A DNA stretch of 64,000 bases from Azolla caroliniana. Taxonomy: Eukaryota; Polypodiophyta. The position numbers and the translations under genes were made by a program. Location: the NCBI GenBank assembly GCA_043228905.1, contig JBHGNT010000014.1:10478001-10542000 (forward strand). Direction: 5' to 3'. Shown piece by piece: positions 30,185-42,205 of this stretch; the stretch's first letter is position 1; the number at the start of each line of letters is the position of its first letter. The notes beneath the pieces were generated by a model. That model saw nothing but the letters and a program-made list of their open reading frames with translations. It had not been told where the DNA came from and did not search any database.

Positions 30185-30258
30185 TGCTTTCATTCAGATT
30201 TGAACTAATGATCTCCAGCTTACTAAATAGGTGCTCTAACCAATTGAGCTATGAAAGC
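30185..30258 (-). tRNA. tRNA-Thr with AGT anticodon, decayed
   Basis: Minus strand: anticodon loop TTAGTAA gives AGT, still a Thr anticodon, in place of CGT. The T-stem and anticodon stem carry mismatches, so function is doubtful. Confidence 0.65.
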
Positions 30259-30570
30259 ACCTTCCTAATGTAAACACCACATAGAAAATTCTTCAACATT
30301 CCCATTTACAAAAGATAGTGCAACAAATTGAGTTTCATATAATTTGTTATAGAGAATTAGTATTATTGAATTCAAAATACAAGGAACCTTGCACTAGGGA
30401 GCTATTTCTTTATTCACAAACTAGACATAATTATTGTGCAAAGAAAACAAATCTAAAAGTAAGTGCGCTAAATATAGGATTATTTATTGCTTTAATTTAG
30501 CATCATAAATTCTATATTACCAAATATCAGAAAAGGTAATGAAAATAATTATTTTGTGCAAGATTTACGT

Positions 30571-30644
30571 AGTTCAAGAGCTCATTTCGCTAGAGCGTAT
30601 GGTTGTTAGCCATACGGTCGGAGGTTCAAGCCCTCCTTGGAGAG
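30571..30644 (+). pseudogene. tRNA-Asn-like relic (half-unit B), best anticodon arm
   Basis: Anticodon stem TATGG/CCATA with loop TTGTTAG (GTT), T-arm GGAGG/CCTCC. Only the outer acceptor pairs and the D-loop GG are lost. Confidence 0.72.
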
Positions 30645-31369
30645 ACATCTCAAGTTTAGGTATTAAACCCATGTACTTGAACCTATAAATATGAACTACA
30701 TAAAAAAGCACATGAATATATGTTGTTTGTTTTATAACCGACGCATGTCATTAAAGCAAGATGAGAATACGACACAGTGGCTTATTGCATGGATTTTATT
30801 AGAACTTACCTAACAAGAATGATGGGTATACCTTGCTCTGCATCCTCACCGAAAAATTTGAGAGAATTTAAAAATCGATTGATCTATAGAAGTGTTCGAG
30901 CCCACCAAATTGCAACGACACAGTGGGTTAGAAGAATTTTGTTCATGGATAAGGAAAAGAAAAGCTCTTTTAAGATTCAAATTTGATGTGTATATAATAC
31001 ACTACAAATATGCCTCAAATTAAAGAATTTGGATTTATCAAATATAAGGGCAAGGGGCCTTGGACTCGGTAGCTACTTCTTTAGTTAGAAAAAACACATA
31101 ATCGATGCTCGAAAAATGAAATCCAAAAATAATTGAGATAAATGTCAGATTAGTGTTTTCATTCCATGAGAGTCAATATATATTTGTTAAAGAACAGTAC
31201 TAATTAAATTAAAGGAAAGAATTATATATTTTCAATAATACTAATTGCATCATTTGGAGGTTCCATTCATGTCCAACTAAACTACATATCTTCCGCATAG
31301 TAATTGTTGGTGACGACCAATTGAAATCTAAAAGGTAATGAGATACCTAATGTTATACCAAATTTACAT

Positions 31370-31443
31370 GCTTCAATAGCTCTGTTGGTTACAACGTATA
31401 GCTCTCAACGATAAGGTCGGATGTTCAACCCCTGCTTGGAGCG
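31370..31443 (+). pseudogene. tRNA-Asn-derived pseudogene with CTC in the loop
   Basis: Anticodon loop reads CTCTCAA (CTC in anticodon position), D-arm TCTG and GTTACAACG broken, T-stem GGATG. It marks the normal place of tRNA-Asn in the unit. Confidence 0.7.
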
Positions 31444-31779
31444 ACATGTCAAGATTACCTATTAAACCCATGTACTTGAGCATATGAATATGAGCTACAT
31501 AGAAAAGCACATAAATATATTATGATTGTTTTATAACCTACGTATGTCATTAAAGCAAAGACGAGAATACAAAACACGTTATGTCATGTATTTAATTACA
31601 AGTGAGCTAACAAGATAGATGTATTATAAAAGGGAGACGAGTATACCCTGCTCTGAATCCTCTGCAAAACCATTCACGAATAAGGACAACAAGTTCTATT
31701 TGAAGATTGAAATACGATGCATATATAACACACTAAAAAAACACCTCAACCGAAATAAGGGAAAACCATGACTTGGGCT

Positions 31780-31853
31780 TTCTTTCATTTAGAGTTAAAC
31801 TCAAGACCTCCCAGTGACGAAACAAGTGCTCTAACCAACTGAGCTATGAAAAC
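31780..31853 (-). pseudogene. tRNA-Thr pseudogene
   Basis: Minus strand GTTTTCA/TGAAAGA acceptor mispaired; anticodon stem disrupted (CGTCACTGGG region). Confidence 0.7.
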
Positions 31854-32167
31854 ACCTTCTTAATGCAAAAACACCACATATAAAATTCTTCGACATTCCC
31901 ATTTAGAAAAGATAGTTCGACAAATTGAGTTTCATATAATTTGGTATAGACAATTCGGATTAATGAATTTAAAATATAAAGAACCTTGCACTAGGCAGGT
32001 ATTTCTTTATTCACAAACTAGACATAGTTATTGTGGTAAAAAAACATATCTAAAACTAAGTGAGCTAAATATAGAATTATTCATTGCTTTTATCTAGCAT
32101 CAACAATTCTATATTACCAAGTATGAGAAAAGGTAATGAAAAACTTTATTTTGTGCAAGATTTTCGT

Positions 32168-32241
32168 AGTTCAAGAATTCATTTCGCTATAGCGTGCTGT
32201 AGTTAGCCATAACGTCGGACACTCAAGCCCTCCTTGGAGAG
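32168..32241 (+). pseudogene. tRNA-Asn-like relic, strongly decayed
   Basis: AGTTCAAGAATTCATTTCGCTATAGCG; anticodon arm GCTGTAGTTAGCC; T-loop ACTCAAGCC. Confidence 0.6.
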
Positions 32242-32996
32242 ACATCTCAAGTTTAGATATTAACCCCATGTACTTGAACCGATAAATATGAACTACATAA
32301 AAAAGGACATGAAAATATGCTAATTATTCATAAAGCACATGAATATATGTTGTTTGTTTTATAACCGACGCATGTTATTAAAGCAAGATGAGAATACGAG
32401 ACAATGGGTTATCGCATGGATTTCATTAGAACTTAGCTACCAAGAATGATGGGAATACCCTTCTCTACATCCTCACCAAAAACTTTGAGAGGAGTTAAAA
32501 ATCAATCGATCTATAGAAGTGTTCGAGCCCACCAAATTGTAACAGCACGGTGGGTTAGAAGAATTCAGTCCACGGATAAGGAAGACAAAATCTCTTTTAA
32601 GATTGAAATTCGATGTGTATATAATACACTAAAAAAATGCCTCAAATTAAATAATTTGGATTTATCAATTATAAGGCCAAGGGGCCATGCACCCGGTAGC
32701 TACTTCTTTATTTAGAAAAAGCACATAATTGATGCACGAGAAATGAAATCCAAAAATAATTGAGATAAATGTCAGATTACTACTTGCATTCCATGAGAGT
32801 CAACATATATTTGTTAAAAAACAGTCCTAATTAAATTAAAGGAAGGAATTATATTTTTTCAATAATCCTAATTGCATGAGTTGGAGGTTCCATTCATTTC
32901 CGGCTAAACTACATATCTTCCGCCCATTAATAGCTAGTGACGACCAATTGAGATCTAAAGCGTAATGAGATACCTAATTTTATACAAAATTTACAT

Positions 32997-33070
32997 GCTT
33001 CAATAGCTCAGTTGGTTAGAGCGTATGGTTGTTAACCATAAGGTCGGAGGTTCAACCCCTCCTTGGAGCG
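32997..33070 (+). tRNA. tRNA-Asn(GTT), intact
   Basis: All stems pair; loop TTGTTAA; CAA-rich A/T upstream region (TATACAAAATTTACAT). Confidence 0.92.
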
Positions 33071-33260
33071 ACATGTAAAGATTACCTATTAAACCCATGT
33101 ACTTGATTGAGCCTATGAATATGAACTACATAAGAAAGCACTTCAATATATTATGATTGTTTTATGACCTATGTATGTCATTAAAGTAAAGACGAGAATA
33201 CAAAACACATTATGTCATGTATTTAATTACTAGTGAGCTAGTTCAAGCAAAGATTTATGT

Positions 33261-33334
33261 AGTTCAAGAGCTCATTTCGCTAGAGTGTACGGTTGTTAGC
33301 CATAAGATCGGAGGTTCAAGCCCTCCTTGGAAGG
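33261..33334 (+). pseudogene. tRNA-Asn-like relic (half-unit B)
   Basis: Arises about 190 bp after a tRNA-Asn because most of half-unit A is deleted (junction near 33240, GTGAGCTA/GTTCAAGC). The acceptor end reads TTGGAAGG. Confidence 0.68.
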
Positions 33335-34056
33335 ACATCTCACGTTTAGATATTAACCCCATGTACTTGAACCTATAAATATGAACTACATATAAAAGCA
33401 CATGAATATATGTTGTTCTTTATATAATTGATGCATGTTATTAAAACAAGATGAGAATACAAACCATGTTATCACATGCATTTCATTAGAACTTAGATAA
33501 GAAGAATGACGGGTTTACCCTACCCTACATGCTCACCAAAAAATTTGAGAGGAGTTAAATATCGATCGATCTATAGAATTGTTCGAACCCACCAAATTGT
33601 AACGACACAATGGGATAGCAGAATTCGGTTCATAGATAAGGAAATCAAAATCTCTTTTAAGATTGAAATTCGATGTGTATATAATACACTAAAAAAATGC
33701 CTCACATTAAATAACTTGGATTTATCAATTATAAGGCCAAGGGGCCCTGCACCCAATAGCTACTTCTTTATTCAGAAAAAAGACATAATTTATGCGCGAG
33801 AAACAAAATCCAAAAGTAATTGAGCTAAATTTGAGATTAGTCCTTGCGTTCCTTGAGAGTCAACAAATCTTTGTTAAAAAACATTCCAAACTAAATTGAG
33901 GGAAGCAATAATATTTTTTCAATAATAATAATTGGATGAGTTGGAGGTTCCATTCATTTCAAGCTAAACTACATATCTTGCGCACATTAATTGCCGGGGA
34001 CGACCAATTGAGATGTAAATGGTAATGAGAGATCTAATTTTGTGCAAAGTAAATGT

Positions 34057-34130
34057 GCTTCAATAGCTCAGTTGGTTAGAGCGTATAGCTGTTAACCATA
34101 AGGTCGGAGGTTCAACCCCTCCTTGGAGTG
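34057..34130 (+). tRNA. tRNA-Asn(GTT), near intact
   Basis: One anticodon-stem mismatch (TATAG/CCATA) and a G-T closing acceptor pair (TTGGAGT). Confidence 0.82.
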
Positions 34131-34507
34131 ACATGTCAAGATTACCTATTAAACCCATGTACTTGAGCTTGCCTATGAATATGAACTACATGAATATATT
34201 ATGATTGTTTTATAACCTACGCATGTTATTAAAGCAAAGATGAGAATACAAAATACGTTATGTCATGTATTTAATTACAAGTGAGCTAACAAGATACATG
34301 TATTAAAAAAGGAAGACGAGTATACCCTGTTCCGAATCCTCAGCAAAACCATTGCAAGATGTTAAAAATGGTAATGATAGAATGGTTTAGGAATATTGGG
34401 TTCACGGATAAGGACAACAAGTTCTATTTTAAGATTGAAATACGATGCATATATAATACACTAAAGAAACACTTCAACCTAAATGAGGGAAAATCATGAC
34501 TTCGGCT

Positions 34508-34581
34508 TGCTTTCATTGAGATTTGAATTAAAGACCTCCAGCTTACAAAAGAAGTGCTCTAACCAACTAAGCTACGAAAGC
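34508..34581 (-). tRNA. tRNA-Thr with TGT anticodon, decayed
   Basis: Minus strand loop TTTGTAA gives TGT, another Thr anticodon. T-stem mismatched (TTTAATTCAAATCTCAA). Confidence 0.65.
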
Positions 34582-34738
34582 AACTTCTTAATGTAACAAC
34601 ACATACAAAATTCTTAAACTTTCCCATTTACAAAAGATAGTCCAACAAATTGAGTTTCAAATAAATTTTTAATAGACAATTTTTGAATTTACTAAAGAAA
34701 CACCTCAACTTAAATGAGGGAAAACCATGACTTGGGCT

Positions 34739-34812
34739 TGCTTTCATTGAGATTTGAACTAAAGACCTCCAGCTTACGAAACAAGTGCTCTAACCAACTG
34801 AGCTACGAAACC
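34739..34812 (-). tRNA. tRNA-Thr(CGT), slightly decayed
   Basis: Second Thr copy within 230 bp of the previous one, from a local tandem duplication of the Thr-bearing segment. Anticodon loop TTCGTAA; acceptor GGTTTCG. Confidence 0.72.
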
Positions 34813-34926
34813 ACCTTCTTAAGGTAAACACCACATAGAAAATTCTTCAACATTCCCATTTACAAAAGATAGTCCAACAAATTGAGTTTCAAATTATTTG
34901 GAATAGACAATTCGTATTAAGGAATT

Positions 34927-34944
34927 CAAAATACAAGGAACCTT
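34927..34944. repeat. 18-bp target-site duplication of LINE-2, left
   Basis: CAAAATACAAGGAACCTT, identical to 44695-44712. Together with GCACTAGGGAGC after the right copy it rebuilds an uninterrupted array unit. Confidence 0.95.
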
Positions 34945-35113
34945 CTTTTCTTTTCTTTTTCTAAAGTAGAATATACTCCATTAGTTAAAATGACATACAA
35001 TACACAACTTTAGACATTACCTACTTCCATATGGGCTACATCACTTATTTATCTTACAGTAAATAGCCCACATGTTTGTTCTCGATGTTTGTCGTATCAT
35101 TCACGCCCCTCTA

Positions 35114-36558
35114 TCATCTAATGGGAGGGGGGAACAGCCATCTCGGTACTACGTACTGCCATCGTATATCCTCTCCAATTTCTATAGCCATCGGTGTAGT
35201 ACACCATTGTTTTCTGAAATTTAGCCTCATTAAATCTGAAGCATCATCTGTTGCATCAATCCGCTCATATTGGGCCCTCAATGTAGTTATTAACATGTGC
35301 CATATTAGCTTAATAGATTCTGTTGGAGGACGTTTGTTTTCTAAAAACACCCTGGTACATCTTGCGGTCCAAATGTTCCATATGATAATGGGTGCTAGCA
35401 ACATCCATAGATCTTCAATTTTCTGCTTCTGGGCATTACTTCTAGGTGCACTGTTACCAGCGATCAATCGAATAGTTACATTCTCCCCTCTGTACAATCA
35501 AATTTCTCTACGTCATCATCAAGGTAATTCCAACAAGCATGTCCCTAATTGAGGGTAAATGAGCTAGAGGCATGGCAAAGCAATCGTAATGCCCTTCTCT
35601 ATACAACCGTAGCCTCATGACATTCCCAGAGATAGCGGGAAATGCTTTCTAGTTGTCCACATGCACTACATCTTGGGTCTACATTGGGGCTTTTAGTCCA
35701 CGCCCCTACTGGCAAGGCTCTATGCACAATAAGCCATAAGCACATCATTATCTTGCGGTCACCGCTGTCATGCCATATCATTTTCCAGAATTTAGCTAAT
35801 CTCCTTTCACTAATGCCCTCTTGTATCCAAAATTTACGAGCTGCAATATCTTGGTGTTCATGTTTTAGGATAATTTGCCTCTCGATTTTCGTGTTGTACC
35901 TGAAAAATTGCACCAACTTGGCACCATCACTTTGACCTTGAATTATCCAGAAATACATCGCGGGGTCCCATGATAGCTTATTTGAATGCCCTTCTATCGG
36001 CCAACACACTATCGTTGGTTTGAGCTCACTCGGCTCGGGGTCAACTGTCATAGCCTTTCCATTTTTTGCAAGCAACCTAATCAGCCTTTCAGTTTGATAG
36101 GCTGGTTGCTCACATATTACCCTTCTATGCTCTATTTTGTAGTAGTATGCCTCATTAGAACCGGCTTTCGTTCCCTTAATTCCAATTAGATAATTTTCAG
36201 CATCGATAACTCCTGTCCATTCCATTTCAGAGGGACTTATGGTTGCATCTTCCAAGATTTGCCCGCTACGTGCAAAGGCATCTGTAATCTTCATTAGCAT
36301 GCATTTACCCCTGTTTATCCTCCATATTCTAGCCTTTTGACTGCCCACATCATTACATAGAAATCTCTTCCAATCTGCCAATGTATTCCCTTGGGCATTG
36401 ATTGAATTGGCCCATTTGAAGCCTGCTTTTTGTCCTATCATCAACCCATACACATCTCTAATTAATGGGTTCCAAACAATAGGCATGTACATTCGAGCAT
36501 ATGCATCATTTCTCCACCTACAAACGATTCCCTTTCTTATTCTATTCCATGCCTTCAT
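35114..36558 (-). pseudogene. LINE-2 ORF2 C-terminal part with zf-RVT zinc-binding domain
   Basis: A 319-residue open stretch (36558 to 35599) ends in the zf-RVT signature of plant L1 ORF2: KFWKMIWHDSGDRKIMMCLW, HRALPVGAWTKSPNVDPRC, CSACGQLESISRYLWECHEA. After a stop, 35497-35114 continues with the usual tail (LLAPIIIWNIWTARCTRVFLENKR). The domain follows the RT thumb and probably binds nucleic acid. Frames are broken near 36560 and 35580. Confidence 0.88.
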
Positions 36559-36579
36559 AATTCCAACAACACATATACT

Positions 36580-37677
36580 CTATGTACATCCCCGGTATTT
36601 GGGTCGCATTTCAGGCACAAACCCCCAGAAAGCGCTACTTGGCCAACTTCCACCATGTCTTGGCAACCACATCTTCCATTTGCATCTCCAGAGAATTTTC
36701 CAAGGTGCCTCAGGTGGTTGCAAGCTCCTGACCACCAATTTGCCTAGCAAGGCCTTCGTTTGCACCACAAGATCTATTAGTCCCACCCCACCTTCACTTT
36801 TATCTTTTATGAGTGTAGTCCATGCAACCTTTGCACAAGCATGTTTTTCCTCGATGCCCCCCCATAAGAAATTTCTGATCAACCAGTTTATCAATTTCAT
36901 CGACTTGGGTGCGATTATCCAACATGCCGCAATATGCCATATTGTGGCCATTAGAACCTGATTTGCAATCACAATCTTGGCTGCAAAGGATAGTTTTCTT
37001 GCATTCCACCATATTAACTTCGCTTTTATTTTGTCCACCAGTAGAGTGTAGTGTTCTGAGCGATCAACGTCCATCTTGATTTTGAAACCCAAGTATCTAG
37101 TAGCTTCTCCTCTCCTCAACCATCTGAAATTAGGGTCTAGAGCCCAATTTACCACAGGCTTATTGCTAATTCAAATGCCCACTGATTTATTCCAGTTTAT
37201 ATTCGCACCCGACCCCCTACAAAACTCATTTATTGCACTTTTTAGTCTGTCCAAGTTGTTTGCATCCCCCTTAACATAGATTGTTGTATCATCAACATAT
37301 TTTGTATCAAGCATCATTCTTGCATCATTGGGTAGGGGAAGGCCTTGTATTTGCCAATATCTATCACTAATATGATAATGCAATGCTTCTGCTGCAATAA
37401 TGAATAGGTACGGGGCCAATGGGCATCCTTGGTGTATCGATCGTGTCATCGTAAAGCTCTTCCCTAAGCTTCTAGCCATTAAAACCTGGCTGGAAGTATC
37501 CCTATAAAAGGCAGCCAATCCAAGAATCCATTGCTGCTCGAAGCCTAGGGCATCCATCACTGCTTCTAGGAATTCCCATGAGATCCTGTCATATGCTTTT
37601 TCGAAATCGAGTAACATTACTGCTAGGTCCACTCCTTGCTCCTCTGCCCATGCTGAATACTCCCAGAAAGTTATCAC
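36580..37677 (-). pseudogene. LINE-2 RT core and connection
   Basis: 37677 to 37171 holds the RT palm: AVMLLDFEKAYDRISWEFL (first catalytic Asp), SIHQGCPLAPYLFIIA, DTKYVDDTTIYVKG (catalytic YVDD) and NWNKS. 37155 to 36580 continues through RYLGFKIKMDVDRSEHY and the thumb (WWNARKLSFAAKIVIANQVLMATIWHI with the usual FLWGG). The sequence belongs to the plant L1 type. One stop separates the two pieces. Confidence 0.9.
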
Positions 37678-37680
37678 ATT

Positions 37681-38069
37681 GTCAACAATGCTCCAGTTTT
37701 CGAGGAAGCCAGTTTACGTTGTATGTATTATGTCCCCTAGGACCGTTTTCAATCGACTACTTACAACTTTAGCCATTATCTTAAAGGCATTAGTGAGAAT
37801 CGTCAAAGGTCGCCAATTATCAAGCATAGTTAGATCTTTCCCATCCTTGAGAATTAAATAAAGCATTCCTCGACACATTGACGGAGGCATTAAACCTTCA
37901 GCCATAATGTATTGCATCCCTTCCAACATGTCATCCTTAATTAGATCCCAATATTTGATGTAAAAATATACAGGGAGTCCATCAATGCCTGCATAGCTTT
38001 GTTTGTTCATATCTGAAATTGCATCCCACAATTCTTGTATACAAATAGGGGTATTTAGACGGTCCATCA
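37681..38069 (-). repeat. LINE-2 RT N-terminal segment, copy A of a 389-bp direct repeat
   Basis: Encodes DRLNTPICIQELWDAI, YAGIDGLPVYFYIK and WRPLTILTNAFKIMAKVV. It is repeated at 42644-43032 in the same orientation with about ten substitutions. The two copies flank the nested gypsy. Confidence 0.92.
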
Positions 38070-38070
38070 A

Positions 38071-38142
38071 GTTCCCGAATAAACTATTCCTTTCACACTC
38101 TGGTCTGGACATCCTTAAGCCTTCTTTGCCGGTCGGGTAACA
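38071..38142 (-). repeat. Gypsy-2 3' LTR fragment (72 bp)
   Basis: TGTTACCCGACCGGCAAAG through TTTATTCGGGAAC on the minus strand matches the first 72 bp of the 5' LTR (42643-42572) with one difference, then joins copy A of the LINE repeat. Confidence 0.85.
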
Positions 38143-38169
38143 CATGGCACGCCCGTGGGACAATACCTT

Positions 38170-40507
38170 GTACGTCGAACCCATTATCTGGCCCTGCTAC
38201 TCTTCGTCCAAACTATCCAGAATGCTTTGCTCCAGAATTTCCAATGGCTCGTCGGGAATCTGTTGTTGATGTTGTGGCTGTTGTTCCGTTTGTGGCTGCT
38301 GTGGTGGCTGCTCCATTTGTCCTTCTACGTTTGAGGCTGCTGCTCCGTTTGTCGCTCTGGCACCGGCGTTTCCTTCATTGTTTCCTCCGTCGGAGTTGTC
38401 GCTGGCTGACTAACCCCGGCCTGGTCCCCGTCTGGTCCTTGTACCGGCAACGGTTCCTCATCACTATGGTTGACCATTCCCGGCTTTCTTGCTTTTTCTT
38501 CCCGGAGCCAGGACTGCTCATAGCTCTCAAATTGGATTTGAGCCTCCAGCCGATCGTCATCCAGTTGAGCTAAGAGTTGCCAGACCTGCACCAATTGTTC
38601 ATCCGCCAGGGCTGTGAAATCTTCGGCCAGCTCATCCCTTATGGTGGTGAAGTCCTCCGATGTCAGCGTATAACAATTGTCACCTTCCTTCCGCCGGTTT
38701 TCCACGTCCACCCTGAGCAATTGGAGTTCCGCCATATTCTGCTCCCATTTCGTCCACCATTGCACAGAGCTCTCGTCAATCAAGTGTTTGGTCTTGGTGA
38801 GCCATGCCCGGAGGATGCACTGGATCCGTTCGGTTCCCATCCGTGATTTGTTCTCTGGGGATTGTTGCTCCTCTTTCATTTGCTTGATGATTCTGACCGT
38901 GTCCGCCTCCTGCTCCCTATAATGCAACAATTGACTTTGATAGGTTGTTTGCAACCTCTGTAACATCATTGTCGCTCTTTCCTTTTCTTCATGGTTCTGC
39001 TTGTGGAGCTCCATCCGGTCCATTACCGCTTCCTCCAATAGCTTTGAATTCTCAGCTCATTCGTAGGCGAGTGCCGTTGTGGCCCTATCAACTTCTTGCC
39101 GGAGCTCGGCCATCCTTTCCTGTTGTTGCTTATACTCCGCGTCCAGCTGCTTGTAGTCCCGGTGCAAATGATCAAAACCATCGGTCTTCTGCTTCAACCT
39201 CTCGTTGATCTACCGGCGCGCGCGGTCCTCCTGGTCCTTCTGTTGACGGAGTTCTTCCTTCAACCTTTCGATTTCCGTCTCGCCATCCGTCGCAGCTTGT
39301 CTTTCTCCTGTAGCAATTTCTCTTTTTCCTCCTTTAGCCGGTCGTAAGGTTGATGTCCTTTACGCAGGTTTTCCTCTGCCCGGCGGAGGTTCTCAGTAGT
39401 CTTCTTTAATTATTCTTCGGCTGCCTTCTTCAAGTCGCGTTCGCGGCTCCGTAATACTTCTTGTGCGGCAAGTTCGTCTCTTAAATCAGCAAGCTCTTGG
39501 GCTTGCGCAACATCTTTCTCCAGAACAGTTTCTATCTCCGGGGTCTTGTTCGTATGTACATCCACCGGAGTCACCGGTGCTTCGATCTGTGTTGTGGTTA
39601 AGGCCATTTTGGCCATGTCTTCTGTGACCCGATCCAAGTCTTGTTCGAGGCACCAGATCCTTGACCGGGCCGTCTCTAGTTCATCGGTTGTGACTAGCAA
39701 CCGTTCCATCTGCGCTCGTTCTTCCGCCTCTACGTATCCAACTACTCTGGCAATTCGTTCTCCTATCCACCGGAGCCATTGGCTGATGGTGCCCTGTTGT
39801 TGCATTTGCACGACGGGTTGGCTGATGGGTTCACTTGCCGGTGGCTGGTCCCGCCTTTCTGCGTCGAACGGCAATTCCGGCTCTACCTACTGACCACTTT
39901 GCCGTTCAGGTTCCGGTTGTGTTTTGGCTGGCCGCACTTGTTCTACTTGTTCTTGGTCGGCTAAGGAGGTTAGCATTTGTATAACCGGCTCTTGAGTTAC
40001 GGGGCTTGCCGGTGCTGCTTTTTGTGCAAGGACTTCTATGACCGGTTCCATCCGCACCGGTTCCGGTGCCTCCGTTGGCATGGGATTCTCATTGTGGGTT
40101 GCAGGCGTTCCATCCTTCTATGGGTCCGAACGCTTCCCGGCTGATTCTGCGGTCCTCTTCACCGGCCGCCGCTGGAGGTGCTCCGTAGGCGCTTCCTTCG
40201 TTTCCTCCTTTTGAGTCTCGACATTCATTCTTGCCGCCAAGGTGTCCATTTCTTGCTGTACCGGTCGATGGAGTGGGCTCTTCAAGGCCCGTGCCGGTGT
40301 CTCCTCGTGTGTGTCCGTCGGCAGCTTCCGGCTGGCACACTCCTTTGCCGCCTTCTCTGCGTCAGCCGTCTTCCCCTTAGTGGCCTTGGAGGCTAACAGG
40401 TGTTGCCGTTTTGAAGCAGGTTTCGGGGTGCCGTCCGTTGCTCTTCCCCGTTTCTTGGTCTGGACGGGCTCGACAGGTGGCGCCAATAGGGTGAGCCATT
40501 GTGTCAC
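38170..40507 (-). pseudogene. Gypsy-2 coiled-coil ORF, copy 2
   Basis: The frame starts at or before 40507 and overlaps the gag stop in a different frame. It opens basic and Lys-rich (VQTKKRGRATDGTPKPASKR), then Pro/Glu-rich segments, a conserved block (QQQGTISQWLRWIGERIARV), and a long coiled coil from about 39800 to 38500 (TTDELETARSRIWCLEQDLD; LADLRDELAAQEVLRSRERD; MEEAVMDRMELHKQNHEEKE). A Gln/Pro-rich tail and the acidic end LEILEQSILDSLDEE stop at about 38204. Frameshifts near 39280 and 38330 and several stops break it. Total about 750 residues. No known enzymatic motif. Its place between gag and the expected start of pol suggests a structural or accessory particle protein; this is inference. 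Confidence 0.7.
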
Positions 40508-42150
40508 CGCATGCCATATTTTCCGGCCTTCTTTGCCTTACCTCTTACGGTATCACGTGGGTGGCTCCCTTTTTTGAAATGCCGTTTTTTATTGAAGTTC
40601 TTTTTGTTGCGGTACCCTTGATGGGGTTGGTCGTCATATCTCCTGTAATCTTCCCGTCGTTGGTGATACCTGGGGGAGTGATCCCGGTTGTAATGCTCGT
40701 ACCGTCCATTGTAATCTCGATACCTGTCATATCTGTCGCACCGGTCATAGTTGTCTCGTTGATCGCCGTACCGGACATCCTGTGCCACTCGATATCGCTC
40801 CTCTCGCCGCCAACGTTTGTCTTCTTCGTCACGGCTGCTACGTGGCTCGATTTGCCGGACTGGAGGTGCTTGCCGATTCAATAAGTTATATTCGCACCGG
40901 TCCATCGTATGGCTCGTAGACTGGTAAAGTAAGTAGTGCGTCCGCATGGTGCACTCCAGTGCCGAGTGTCCGAAATTCAAGCAAGTCGTGCATTGGATTG
41001 CTTGCCGGAACCGGAGATCCTCATCTGTTGGTAACACTCGTTGGAGGGCTCCCATTGTTAGCCAAGAGCTCGTTTTCTCCATTTCTCTAACCTGGTCGAT
41101 GACCTGATCGACGGTGCTTGTGCAAAAGCCGATGACTGTGCATACCGTTCATAGAGGTTCCTGGAGCGCGGCTAAGAATATAGCCCGTGTTTCTTCCTCC
41201 GGAGGTGTTTGGGTAAGCTGACTGTGCATCCGTTGAAACCGGATGACAAACTGCGAAATGCTCTCCCCAGGGTCCTGCCGGATGGTATAAAATAGGCCCA
41301 CCATTTCTCTCTAGTCCACCTCCTTCTGAAAGAAGTGCAAGAATTTATCTTTCAGGTCCGCAAAGGTGGTGATGGTGCTGGGGTCCTGCGTCCGATGCCA
41401 TCTGGCGGCCGGTCCTTCCAATGTCACGCCGAATTCGGCTATCTTAGATCGTTCCTCTTCGGCCGCAGTTAACCGTTTTGACACATGGTTCGCCTCCCAT
41501 GTTTGTTGAAACGCGTGAACATGAGCCTCCGTGTCCGGGTCATCTCTATACTTGGAGTACTGGAACGGCATGTCGTCGTCCGGTGTCGGTACGCGGGCTG
41601 GTGGTGTCGATGGTCTTTCCTGTTGTTCCGTCGGCGTCGGAGGTCTTTGCCGGTCTTCCTTTGATGTGGCCAGCTCGACTTCCGGTGTTGGAGGTCTTTC
41701 TTTGTCTTCTTCCGTGTCCGGAGGTTGCTCCACGTCTAGTGCCGGTGGTTCTTGGTTTGACAACTCTTGTTCCGGTGTCGGTAATGTATTCGACTCCTCG
41801 TCCTCCAGTTCTCCTGGGGTGTCGTTACTACTGCGATAGTTCGTGTGCGCGCTCTAACCCCCTTCCGAATCCGATTCTAGTGCTGAAAATGCTTCGGATT
41901 CGCCGTCTCTTCTGGCCAAGGCCTAGAGAAGGGATTCCGCTTCCCGGAGACTGCTTAAGCTGCTTCCTTCGTCCGGGTAGGCGTTTTGTTGCAGACGGAG
42001 CGACTCCTCCGCCACTTTCCGGATCACTTTGGAAAATGATCGATCTGATCGGATTTCTGCCGTTGCTTGCTGGAAAGAATCTCGCCGCCTTCGCTGTTCA
42101 GCAAGTCTTCGTGCTCTCTCCGTAACCGGGTCGTTTGTTGGCCTAGTCAT
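40504..42150 (-). pseudogene. Gypsy-2 gag
   Basis: One minus-strand frame from the ATG at 42150 to the TGA at 40504. It has a basic Arg-rich start (RARRLAEQRRRRDSFQQA) and an acidic, Pro-rich region with PPTPE repeats. The retrotransposon gag core follows (EAHVHAFQQTWEANHVSKR, FGVTLEGPAARWHRTQDP, FADLKDKFLHFFQKEVD, then GESISQFVIRFQRMHSQLTQTP). Then come the zinc knuckle CTTCLNFGHSALEC (C-x2-C-x4-H-x4-C) and a long Arg/Tyr/Asp-rich tail (DRYDRYRDYNGRYEHYNRD) ending in a basic stretch. Stops near 41923, 41848, 41310 and 41150 interrupt it. The tail length is unusual for a gag. Confidence 0.87.
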
Positions 42151-42205
42151 CCATTCCCGTCGTTGTTCACTGCGATTGTGCAGGAATCATGGTCGCCAAA
42201 AACTG

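Larger units (their letters stand above)
24704..34944 (+). repeat. tRNA array, block 3 (largest)
   Basis: About 10.2 kb of array with the clearest periodicity. tRNA-Asn at 28514, 29727, 31370, 32997 and 34057 alternate with Asn-like copies at 27318, 27995, 30571, 32168 and 33261 and minus-strand tRNA-Thr at 26931, 28971, 30185, 31780, 34508 and 34739. Spacing from Asn to the next Asn is 1643 and 1627 bp for the two cleanest intervals, each split into halves of about 800-840 bp. Some units lost a half (28.0-29.7 kb, 33.1-34.0 kb). LINE-2 begins at 34945. Confidence 0.93.

Noticed and set aside
35076-37861. Plus-strand ORFs of 60-187 codons across 35-38 kb
   Set aside because: Antisense to the LINE-2 RT and zf-RVT frames, which show clear motifs.
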